From BS750m-G57 sp964392945 (lineage in GTDB: Bacteria > Planctomycetota > Phycisphaerae > SM23-33), in NCBI GenBank assembly GCA_964392945.1, contig CAYMSH010000255.1, forward strand, positions 1 through 9,349: a stretch of 9,349 nt of DNA. Direction: 5' to 3'. Made by a program: the position numbers and the translations under genes. Shown here piece by piece: positions 1-4,871 of this stretch (position 1 is its first letter; the number at the start of each line of letters is the position of its first letter). A model generated the notes under the pieces. The model searched no databases and was not told where the DNA came from. It was given only the letters and a program-made list of their open reading frames with translations.

Positions 1-2302
1 TCTTCTTGCCGCTCTTTAGGTCCAGTGCGACCAGGTTGGCGCCCTTGCCCACGAGCACATCCAGGGTGACGTGACAATCGGCCGGCTGTTTGGATGCGGG
101 GTTGGCCGACTCGACAAGGAACACCTTGCCCTGCCCGATCGCAATCGCCGGGCACGGGATAACGCCTTTTCCCGGCCTGTAGGTCCAGAGCTTTCGCCCG
201 GTCTTGGAATCGAGCGCAAAGATATCGCGGCTGCAGATAACAAAGGTATTGGGCTTGTATCCGGAGTCCCAGGATCGAACCGCAAAAGGCCATCGCAGAG
301 CGCCCTTGGGTGTTGTCGAGCCGACCAGGATTCCGTCAACTAATGCGAGGTACGCCCACTGGCCCGAGGGGGTTTTGAATCGCTGCTCGGCGGCGCCGGT
401 TTCGGCGTTGAGCTTGAGGCATGACCGCCCTGACGCGACGTACAGGTGCGTGTCGTCGGCCGCCATGTTACCGCACGTTTTCGGCCCGTTCATTCGGAGC
501 GAATCGGGGATGTCTTTCTCCCATAGGATCGTACCGTTGTAGGCGTCGACGCCCGTGAACCAGTTGACGCCCGAGATGAACATTCGCCCGTTGATCGACA
601 GCGGAGCGACGGTGCGGTTATGGCGATCGACCATTTTCTCAGGTCCAGGCCGGCCGAACCATTGCATGACCAGATCGTCGCTGATTCGCGTATCACCGCT
701 GCATGCGGTATTGCCCGGATCGGCGTAGAAGTGGGTCCATTGACCGACCCCGGTTAGTGCGCCTCGGCGGTAGACCTCCGCAGGCGTAGCCCCGAGCAGC
801 GCCACGCCGCGAATGGGCGCAACAACTCGCCTGGCCTGCTCGCGATTTCCCCGGTAGGGTTTCTGTGTCATCAGCCCGGCATGCAGGACCAGATTGAACA
901 TGTAATCGGTGTAGGGCATTTTTTCCAAAGGCCCATAGTGTACGCTGATACGCCCGTACAAACCGGCACGGGCCAGCAGGGTTTTGGCCCAGGCGGCCCG
1001 TGCCCGGTCAGCTTCGCGGATGACGATCTTGATCTCGCTCTGACGAGCCAATTCCACCGCCAGCGCGCAGTTCTCCGAAGCACCGAGCACCAGCGCATAA
1101 CCCTTGCGCCGCCGGCACGCCTCCAGGGACTTCTTTATCAGCGATGCGGCTTTGGGGTTGGCCTCAGGGGCTGCAAGGTCTGGTTCGTACTCGATAATCT
1201 TACCGCCTTTGCTCGCGCCGAAGCAGTAGATCAGGCCCTTGTCAGTGCTGACGATCAGCCGCTTGCGCGCGATGCTCATGGCGTATGCCTTTCCATCGAC
1301 CTTGGCTGACCAGACCGGTTCAGGACCACCGTTTCTGGCGAACGCCGCCACTTCATTATCGCCGCCGCGAAAGATGCGCCTGGCCGAGGCGATGACTGAA
1401 TGAGGGTATCTGGCGTTCGGTTTCAGCGGCGCCTCGGGCCGGGCCTTGCCGGGGGTTTTGTCAGCAGGCTTCTTGCGTTTGGACCCGAAGGCGCCGGGTT
1501 TGGCGCGGCCTTTGTGGCTGTGGATGCGACCATTCTGCAGGTACATGTATCCCTGCAGCGAGTCGCGTAACTTCGCGGTGTTCGCTATCTTGCCCGTATT
1601 CAGGTCCACCGCGCCGTACAGTACGCCTTGTTCCGGAAAGAGCCCGGCCGCGAAGACCATACTCCCTTCGTGAACCAGCGCGCCGGACCGCACGCAGGCA
1701 AGGCTGATAACCCGCCCGTTGCCCGGTAGGAAAGGCGCCTCGGCTACGACGCGTTGCTTCCAGATCAGCGAGCCGGCAGCGACGTTGAGGCAGTAGAGGC
1801 GTCCGTCGTCCGAGCCGAAGCAAACCCTGTCGCCTGCGATCGTAGGCGCGAGGCGAACGGGCCCTTCGGCGTGGAAGCGCCACAACTTTTTGCCCGTAGC
1901 CAGATCGACGCAGGTCACCGAATCGTCTGAGGACGATCCCCACACAGCGCGCCCGCCGGCGGACACCACGTGAAACGCTCGGTCGAACACGACGCGGGGA
2001 GTAAGGTCCTTTCGATGGAAAAAATCTCGCGGCGCCGGCGGCGGCCAGGCCGGCTCCGGAGGCGCCTCTGCGGTGCGAATCCAGATCGGAGTCAGCGGCA
2101 GGGGCAGTTGGCAGTCGCTAATGCCTGAACGACTGTTGTCGTGCATGTAGGTGGGCCAGTCCTCGCGGTGGGCCGGTCTGGGGCCCGGGTCAGCGGAAGG
2201 AGCCGTTGTGGGGCGTGGGCCGGCGATGGCGGGCGATGCTATCAGGGCCAGTGTGATGATGGCGGCCAAAAGCCTGTACTTCACGTTATCTCTCCGCTGC
2301 AT
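1..2302 (-). CDS. Exported PQQ-like beta-propeller protein with embedded methyltransferase-like domain (C-terminus beyond window)
   Basis: The reading frame is open from ATG at 2302 to the left edge (767 codons, no stop), so the gene is partial. Numbering from that ATG, residues 8-27 form a signal peptide ending SPAIA, so the product is probably periplasmic. PQQ/WD-like blade motifs are visible: DLATGKKLW (133-141), AAGSLIW (175-181), AYNGTILW (587-594) and DSKTGRKLW (698-706). A basic, proline-rich linker (about 262-297) interrupts the first propeller part. Residues about 385-515 resemble a class I SAM-methyltransferase Rossmann fold (VLGASENCALAVELAR at 405-420, then an AGLYG region and MPYTDYMFNLVLHAG at 462-476), but the glycine-rich loop is degenerate. 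From memory, propellers with such an insert are common in planctomycetes; the substrate is unknown and no enzyme activity is claimed. A GTG at 2284 has a better ribosome-binding site and may be the true start. Confidence 0.88.
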   Translation of the reverse strand, partial: MQRRDNVKYRLLAAIITLALIASPAIAGPRPTTAPSADPGPRPAHREDWPTYMHDNSRSGISDCQLPLPLTPIWIRTAEAPPEPAWPPPAPRDFFHRKDLTPRVVFDRAFHVVSAGGRAVWGSSSDDSVTCVDLATGKKLWRFHAEGPVRLAPTIAGDRVCFGSDDGRLYCLNVAAGSLIWKQRVVAEAPFLPGNGRVISLACVRSGALVHEGSMVFAAGLFPEQGVLYGAVDLNTGKIANTAKLRDSLQGYMYLQNGRIHSHKGRAKPGAFGSKRKKPADKTPGKARPEAPLKPNARYPHSVIASARRIFRGGDNEVAAFARNGGPEPVWSAKVDGKAYAMSIARKRLIVSTDKGLIYCFGASKGGKIIEYEPDLAAPEANPKAASLIKKSLEACRRRKGYALVLGASENCALAVELARQSEIKIVIREADRARAAWAKTLLARAGLYGRISVHYGPLEKMPYTDYMFNLVLHAGLMTQKPYRGNREQARRVVAPIRGVALLGATPAEVYRRGALTGVGQWTHFYADPGNTACSGDTRISDDLVMQWFGRPGPEKMVDRHNRTVAPLSINGRMFISGVNWFTGVDAYNGTILWEKDIPDSLRMNGPKTCGNMAADDTHLYVASGRSCLKLNAETGAAEQRFKTPSGQWAYLALVDGILVGSTTPKGALRWPFAVRSWDSGYKPNTFVICSRDIFALDSKTGRKLWTYRPGKGVIPCPAIAIGQGKVFLVESANPASKQPADCHVTLDVLVGKGANLVALDLKSGKK
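2284..2295 (-). promoter_or_regulatory. Shine-Dalgarno and alternative GTG start of the beta-propeller gene
   Basis: On the minus strand GGAGAG (2295-2290) stands 5 nt before GTG at 2284. The upstream ATG at 2302 has only a GGAG placed 2 nt away, which is too close for normal initiation. Starting at GTG gives a compact signal peptide beginning (M)KYRLLAAIITLAL. Both starts are in the same frame, so the choice changes only six residues. Confidence 0.5.
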
Positions 2303-2326
2303 GTCTCCGTGGTAACGTAACGCCCC

Positions 2327-2354
2327 GGTCCGGATCGGTGCCGGTTTGCGGACC
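2327..2354. other. Inverted repeat in the leader of the beta-propeller gene
   Basis: GGTCCG (2327-2332) and CGGACC (2349-2354) form a 6-bp stem around a 16-nt loop that itself contains CGG/CCG. It lies 25 nt upstream of the ATG at 2302 in a roughly 110-bp gap (2303-2415) that otherwise shows no gene. It could be an operator or a leader hairpin. No T-run follows it, so an intrinsic terminator is unlikely. Confidence 0.25.
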
Positions 2355-2415
2355 GTCGTGCTGATTGCTGAGAATCCTAACCTGTTCTGCGAGCTCTTAA
2401 CCAGCATAAAGTAAA

Positions 2416-2727
2416 TCATTCGGTCTGGGTACACGATCCCAAATGCTCCGCTTCGCTTCGTATTTGGGTCATGTCCCCAACCTCGCCCCTATCGCACGCC
2501 GCACAGTGGGCCGCAGCGCTTGACCAGGGCCAGTCCTCGGCCCGTTCGACCCAGCCGGCCTTAACAGGATTACGTTCGACGTACCGAGCAGCACCCATCA
2601 GATGTTCCTCGCTCATCACGAACGACGCGAACCGCCCCTGCCAAAGGCATCCACGCCAGCCTTCGCGAAAGTTGATCATACGCGTGTAACGGCGGTGAAC
2701 ATCGGAATTCCTCCAGTAATTCCGTGG
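2416..2727 (-). pseudogene. REP-associated tyrosine transposase (RAYT, Y1_Tnp family), C-terminal remnant
   Basis: The frame open from 2727 (just after an in-frame TAG at 2730-2728) to TGA at 2416-2418 encodes a recognisable RAYT C-terminal half: HRRYTRMINFREGW, then LWQGRF, then RYVERNPVKAGWV and WPWSSAAAH. This family cuts single-stranded DNA at REP palindromes by a tyrosine/HUH mechanism. The N-terminal part that carries the HUH (NHVHLI-type) motif is absent, and the reading frame breaks at TAG, so the gene should be inactive. The internal ATG at 2679 would give an 87-aa fragment without the metal site. A REP-like hairpin overlaps its 3' end and tandem motifs lie beyond its broken 5' end, so the whole element appears decayed. 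Confidence 0.8.
2435..2470. repeat. REP-like imperfect palindrome at the 3' end of the RAYT remnant
   Basis: CCCAAAT (2438-2444) pairs with ATTTGGG (2462-2468). The flanking GA/TC pairs extend the stem with one bulged T. The 17-nt loop holds the short direct repeat GCTTCGCTTCG. The palindrome lies within the last codons of the RAYT remnant, where REP-type palindromes recognised by such transposases are often found. An ATGTCCCC follows directly (2471-2478), echoing the TCCCCGG motifs at the other end. Confidence 0.45.
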
Positions 2728-2790
2728 CTATCCCCGGAATTGGACGTGTCCCCGGAATTGGAATACGACTAGAACCGTAGTGATAGTCAT
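2728..2790 (-). other. Possible 5' stub of a fourth, truncated integron cassette gene
   Basis: An ATG at 2790 lies 9 nt beyond the last attC core box, the position where cassette genes in this array begin. It reads MTITTVLVV and then runs into the TCCAATTCCGGGGA repeats, stopping at TAG (2730-2728) after 20 codons. I read it as the beginning of a cassette gene whose remainder was lost where the RAYT-associated sequence joins. It is too short to be recognised and may be chance. Confidence 0.25.
2731..2762. repeat. Two direct copies of a 14-bp motif (TCCCCGGAATTGGA)
   Basis: Identical copies occupy 2731-2744 and 2749-2762, separated by CGTG (18-bp period). A related GGAATTCC sits nearby at 2704-2711. 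On the minus strand this reads as TCCAATTCCGGGGA, a motif I associate with the upstream flank of RAYT-type transposases in environmental bacteria. The copies sit exactly between the broken RAYT frame and the end of the cassette array. Confidence 0.5.
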
Positions 2791-2799
2791 GTTTAGTTG

Positions 2800-2859
2800 C
2801 TACAACGTCCAAGCTCAGCGGCGCGGTCTTTTCGCGTCCGCTGGAGCGTCTTGTTATGC
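2800..2859 (-). other. attC site following the 222-aa cassette gene
   Basis: On the minus strand the site opens with R'' GCATAAC (2859-2853) and ends with a degenerate R' GTTGTAG (2806-2800). Inner arms GCTCCAGCGG and CCGCTGAGC pair with one extra C, the kind of extrahelical base typical of attC. The terminal hairpin is CGCG, AAAAGAC, CGCG. Its stem sequence differs from the two other attC sites of the array, so this cassette has a different origin. Confidence 0.75.
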
Positions 2860-2932
2860 CATTCAATCGGACCGCCCGGCTATGCCGATCAGTATCCCGC
2901 ACTATGTATGGCCATGTCAACCGAGGGTATGA

Positions 2933-3601
2933 TTACCATAGCTTCCACCATGGCTTAGCGGTTTCGTTGAACTTTGGATAGTCTTTCAATTCTGAGTTAA
3001 TAGTTAAATCTTCGGCTGTTGTTCTGAGATATTTACGAGCCCTGGATAACGGATGATCAGGTATTAGCTCATCGTATTGCTCACGATCCGAGAGGTTATA
3101 CCGTGCAGCATCATTGTGGGCTGGGCAGTATGGGTCTTTTGTCCAGCCTAATGGCATACCTTTGCTATCTTTGGGTAGGTCAGCTGCTAACTTAGCCAAT
3201 ACTAATGCATCTCTCTGTCCGGTCAGGCCATGCTCAGGACACTCGTACTTCATGGAAAAACTAAAATCATGGAATGGAATTATTACGGTAGCCACATAGA
3301 TCATTCCAGAAGGGACTTGAGGGATCTTTACAATGATCTCTACAGCAGGTATGCCGCTTACTTGAATCGCTTCTACCCTCACGATACCGCCATTGATGGA
3401 TCGAAGTGAATCGCGGTACATATTACGCAGTACTTCTATACTCACCCCACCATGTGTAGCCGGCAAATTTGGAACCAGATTGAAGAAACTCAGCGATGCC
3501 AGATCACCTGAGTCATTTGCCCACTCAATGATCGACTCATCACTCGTAGCCAAATTCCAGTTTCCGGAATTAAACTCAATTAGCTCAATACTCTTGTTCA
3601 T
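2933..3601 (-). CDS. Cassette-encoded protein of unknown function, 222 aa
   Basis: ATG at 3601 lies 10 nt after the R' box of the preceding attC site, and TAA (2935-2933) is followed by a 73-nt tail before its own attC. I do not recognise the family with certainty. The protein has no signal peptide or membrane segment. The N-terminal half looks alpha/beta (IELIEFNSGNWNL, then VEAIQVSGIPAVEIIVKIP at about 77-95). A central ECPEHGLTGQRDA stretch (about 119-131) looks like a conserved family signature, and CPAH follows about 30 residues later; whether C/H residues bind metal is open. The C-terminus is rich in aromatic residues (KPWWKLW). No strong Shine-Dalgarno is seen. Codon use is more A/T-rich than in nadE. 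It is a complete passenger gene of the array; an accessory cytoplasmic role is all that can be inferred. Confidence 0.8.
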   Translation of the reverse strand: MNKSIELIEFNSGNWNLATSDESIIEWANDSGDLASLSFFNLVPNLPATHGGVSIEVLRNMYRDSLRSINGGIVRVEAIQVSGIPAVEIIVKIPQVPSGMIYVATVIIPFHDFSFSMKYECPEHGLTGQRDALVLAKLAADLPKDSKGMPLGWTKDPYCPAHNDAARYNLSDREQYDELIPDHPLSRARKYLRTTAEDLTINSELKDYPKFNETAKPWWKLW

Positions 3602-3611
3602 AATTACTCAG

Positions 3612-3667
3612 GCATAACGTTTCGTGTCATCGGTGCCGAAGGCGTCCGTTGCACAGGCTTGTTAAAC
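3612..3667 (-). other. attC site between the 84-aa and 222-aa cassette genes
   Basis: On the minus strand R'' GTTTAAC (3667-3661) begins 9 nt after the TGA of the 84-aa gene and R' GTTATGC (3618-3612) precedes the next cassette. Arms TGTGCAACGG and CCGATGACA pair with an extra G, the expected extrahelical base. Apart from a few bases it matches the attC at 3933-3988 and has the same 56-bp length, so these two cassettes carry attC sites of one family. Confidence 0.85.
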
Positions 3668-3676
3668 GTTTTCTTG

Positions 3677-3931
3677 TCATTGGGAATACCTTAACCATTC
3701 CTCTTCAGTACAATCCTTGAACTTCCTTAAGCGATCCGCACGCGTCCCCATGATGAAGAATTTCAGCTTGGCATCACACTGATCGCATGCGTAAACAATC
3801 CAAGAAGATGGAGAGCGTTTTCCGTTCGGTTTTATGCCGGTTCCTTTGACCAAGCTCTTGTATTTGAGTCGGCCACTGGAACACCGTGGGCATCTCTTGC
3901 GAAAAACTCGAATTATTGATTCTAAAGTCAT
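3677..3931 (-). CDS. Cassette-encoded small zinc-ribbon protein, 84 aa
   Basis: ATG at 3931 comes 1 nt after the R' box GTTAAAC, and TGA at 3679-3677 precedes the cassette's own attC. Two CxxC pairs (CPRC at 14-17, CDQC at 49-52), about 31 residues apart, form a probable four-cysteine zinc ribbon. A fifth cysteine is at 74. The region around the knuckles is strongly basic (RVFRKR, RLKYKS, KPNGKR), which would suit nucleic-acid binding. That role is inferred from charge and fold only; the family is not one I can name. There is no signal peptide. The acidic tail EEEWLRYSQ may cap the domain. No clear ribosome-binding site is visible, which is common when a cassette gene starts right at the recombination point. 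Confidence 0.8.
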   Translation of the reverse strand: MTLESIIRVFRKRCPRCSSGRLKYKSLVKGTGIKPNGKRSPSSWIVYACDQCDAKLKFFIMGTRADRLRKFKDCTEEEWLRYSQ

Positions 3932-3932
3932 C

Positions 3933-3988
3933 GTTTAACGTCTCGTGTCATCGGCACCGCAGGCGTCCGTTGCACACGCTTGTTAGAC
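3933..3988 (-). other. attC site between the 131-aa and 84-aa cassette genes
   Basis: Canonical boxes on the minus strand: R'' GTCTAAC (3988-3982) and R' GTTAAAC (3939-3933), both fitting RYYYAAC/GTTRRRY. Arms CGTGTGCAACGG and CCGATGACACG pair with one extra G and one mismatch. The central part ACGCCTGCGGTG is weakly paired. The stop codon TAA of the 131-aa gene lies inside the R'' box, a common arrangement in integron cassettes. Confidence 0.88.
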
Positions 3989-4378
3989 CCTTCTCATATC
4001 TCTAAAGAACTTCTCGCCATTCTCACCAAGTACAAGATGAACAACTACTTTTGTCTCTGGGTTCTGGTTCGCCACCCACATGTGCTTGTCGCAATCATAC
4101 TGGACCCAACTGCTGAGATCATACTCGAACTCCGGTTCGCCCTTGAAATAGGGAATCAGGCGCCCACCCGAACCGGGCGTTGCTCGAGCTATCTGAACGT
4201 ACTCGATCCTCTGAAGCCCTTTGACTGCCGTGTCGATCTCCCCAGCAACTGCGGCGGGCGGAGTGTCCGGGCTGTTTGCCTGAATGGTGTTGAATATCGC
4301 GCCCACGGTTTCCTCGCCGGCCTCTTCAAGTAACCACATGAGCTGATTCTGCAGCCTGCTGATTCGGATCTTCTTCAT
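3983..4378 (-). CDS. Cassette-encoded protein of unknown function, 131 aa, possibly winged-helix-like
   Basis: ATG at 4378 is 13 nt after the first core box of the array, and the TAA lies within the attC R'' box. This is the first cassette in the reading direction. Residues about 5-65 look like three helices and a short strand (SRLQNQLMWLLEEAGEE, then EIDTAVKGLQRIEYVQIA), reminiscent of a winged helix. The C-terminus VVHLVLGENGEKFFRDMRRV resembles the last beta-helix unit seen in such folds. This is judged by eye and is not a family assignment. A glycine-rich segment (ATPGSGGRLIPYF, about 66-78) could be a loop. There is no signal peptide or membrane segment. Being first, it would be the best expressed if a cassette promoter lay to the right, but none is evident. 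Confidence 0.8.
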   Translation of the reverse strand: MKKIRISRLQNQLMWLLEEAGEETVGAIFNTIQANSPDTPPAAVAGEIDTAVKGLQRIEYVQIARATPGSGGRLIPYFKGEPEFEYDLSSWVQYDCDKHMWVANQNPETKVVVHLVLGENGEKFFRDMRRV

Positions 4379-4391
4379 CTTATCTGCCGCG

Positions 4392-4398
4392 GTCTAAC
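4392..4398 (-). other. First core site of the cassette array (GTTAGAC)
   Basis: Minus-strand GTTAGAC fits GTTRRRY and is the exact reverse complement of the R'' box (GTCTAAC) after the 131-aa gene, so it marks where that cassette was inserted. The sequence upstream on the minus strand (4399 onwards) does not fold like an attC. This junction is therefore either an attI-type site whose integrase is gone or a secondary insertion site. Confidence 0.65.
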
Positions 4399-4406
4399 GT
4401 AATCAC

Positions 4407-4427
4407 CGTCACGGTCGTGGGCGCAGG
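4407..4427. repeat. Copy 1 of a 21-bp motif beside the cassette junction
   Basis: Identical over 21 bp to 4598-4618 (core CGTCACGGTCGTGGG). Weaker similarity extends on both sides: TAACGTAAT versus TAAGCGTAAT before it, and ATTCCATTATC versus GTTTCAATATC after it. The motif contains CACG/CGTG inverted halves. This copy ends 8 bp from the array's first core box. Confidence 0.65.
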
Positions 4428-4597
4428 ATTCCATTATCTTTCGGGGTTATTTCACCGGACAACTGTGCCGATGCGCCCGTTTTGCATATCCCGATATCCT
4501 TCTTTGTAGAGATTCTCGCTTACCACAACAAGCAGAAAATAGATAACTTACAGACAAACACGGCCTGCCGGATCCCTGTTAAGCGTAATAGGATAAG

Positions 4598-4618
4598 CGT
4601 CACGGTCGTGGGCGCAGG
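4598..4618. repeat. Copy 2 of the 21-bp motif, with a nearby GTTAAGC box
   Basis: Exact match to 4407-4427 at an offset of 191 bp. It is bracketed by GGATA (4591-4595) and TATCC (4626-4630), and a GTTAAGC that fits the GTTRRRY core consensus lies at 4578-4584, in the place the array core occupies beside copy 1. It may be an uninterrupted version of the same intergenic element. Confidence 0.6.
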
Positions 4619-4654
4619 GTTTCAATATCCCCTTAGGCGTAGAGAATGGAATCA

Positions 4655-4677
4655 AGCCATATAACTGCCGTATGGCT
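4655..4677. other. Short perfect hairpin
   Basis: AGCCATA (4655-4661) and TATGGCT (4671-4677) form a 7-bp stem with a 9-nt loop. No T-run follows on either strand, so it is not a typical terminator. Function unknown. Confidence 0.3.
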
Positions 4678-4701
4678 CGTCTGTGGCGAAGGCCTTGGCT
4701 T

Positions 4702-4801
4702 TCTCTGTGTCCTCACCGTTTATCTGCCGTTTCGCCGTGGCCGTAACAAAGAAACGCCGTTCTCTGTGTCCTCTGTGGGGCCTCTGTGGGTCCTCTGTGG
4801 C
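4702..4801. repeat. CTCTGTG-rich imperfect tandem repeat
   Basis: TCTCTGTGTCCTC occurs at 4702-4714 and again at 4761-4773. CCTCTGTGG then recurs at 4770, 4781 and 4792. Sequences of the type CTCTGTGTCCTCTGTGG are familiar to me as dispersed intergenic repeats in planctomycetes and some other environmental bacteria. It carries no open frame of interest and lies about 70 bp before nadE. Confidence 0.6.
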
Positions 4802-4871
4802 AAAGGTCGTTGGTCTTGGTCGTTACGGTTTTTGCGTGAAAACTTACACATGATTCAGTACAAATGGTCTG

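Larger units (their letters stand above)
2806..4397 (-). mobile_element. Integron gene-cassette array without visible integrase (CALIN), three cassettes
   Basis: Three leftward-reading cassettes are bounded by attC recombination points (G^TTRRRY): 4397-3939, 3938-3618 and 3617-2806. In each, the box opening the cassette is the reverse complement of the R'' box following its gene: GTTAGAC with GTCTAAC, GTTAAAC with GTTTAAC, and GTTATGC with GCATAAC. Within single attC sites this match is imperfect, as expected because the R' belongs to the next cassette. No intI-like gene (tyrosine recombinase) is seen between 4398 and nadE, where a standard integron would place it, so the array is either a CALIN or has its integrase outside the window. 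Promoters for the cassettes are not evident. The cassette genes look richer in A+T than the flanking host genes. Confidence 0.85.
4399..4871. other. Intergenic stretch with repeats, no convincing gene
   Basis: Short open frames occur (for example 4482-4664 and 4646-4897 on plus) but lack family resemblance, and the second overlaps nadE. The stretch holds a 21-bp motif shared with the array junction, a hairpin at 4655-4677 and a CTCTGTG-rich repeat. No integrase remnant could be recognised. A nadE promoter is probably within the last 70 bp, but I could not pick a convincing -35/-10 pair. Confidence 0.5.

Noticed and set aside
1461..1943. Minus-strand open frame of 160 codons
   Set aside because: It is a frame-shifted shadow of the beta-propeller gene, which is open through the same region with PQQ motifs.
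2570..2920. Minus-strand open frame of 116 codons
   Set aside because: It runs through the attC site, the flank repeats and the RAYT remnant in another frame. The RAYT frame is the one with homology.
4392..4455. A fourth attC site to the right of the 131-aa gene
   Set aside because: The core GTTAGAC is present, but the upstream sequence has no partner box or paired L arms. It is treated as an attI-like or secondary-site junction.
4598..4630. Gene fragment reading ISVTVVGAGF, like the NAD-binding loop of a malate dehydrogenase
   Set aside because: Both copies of the motif can be read this way, but only about ten residues resemble the loop, no second glycine motif follows, and the similarity extends into non-matching frames. 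An intergenic repeat explains it better.
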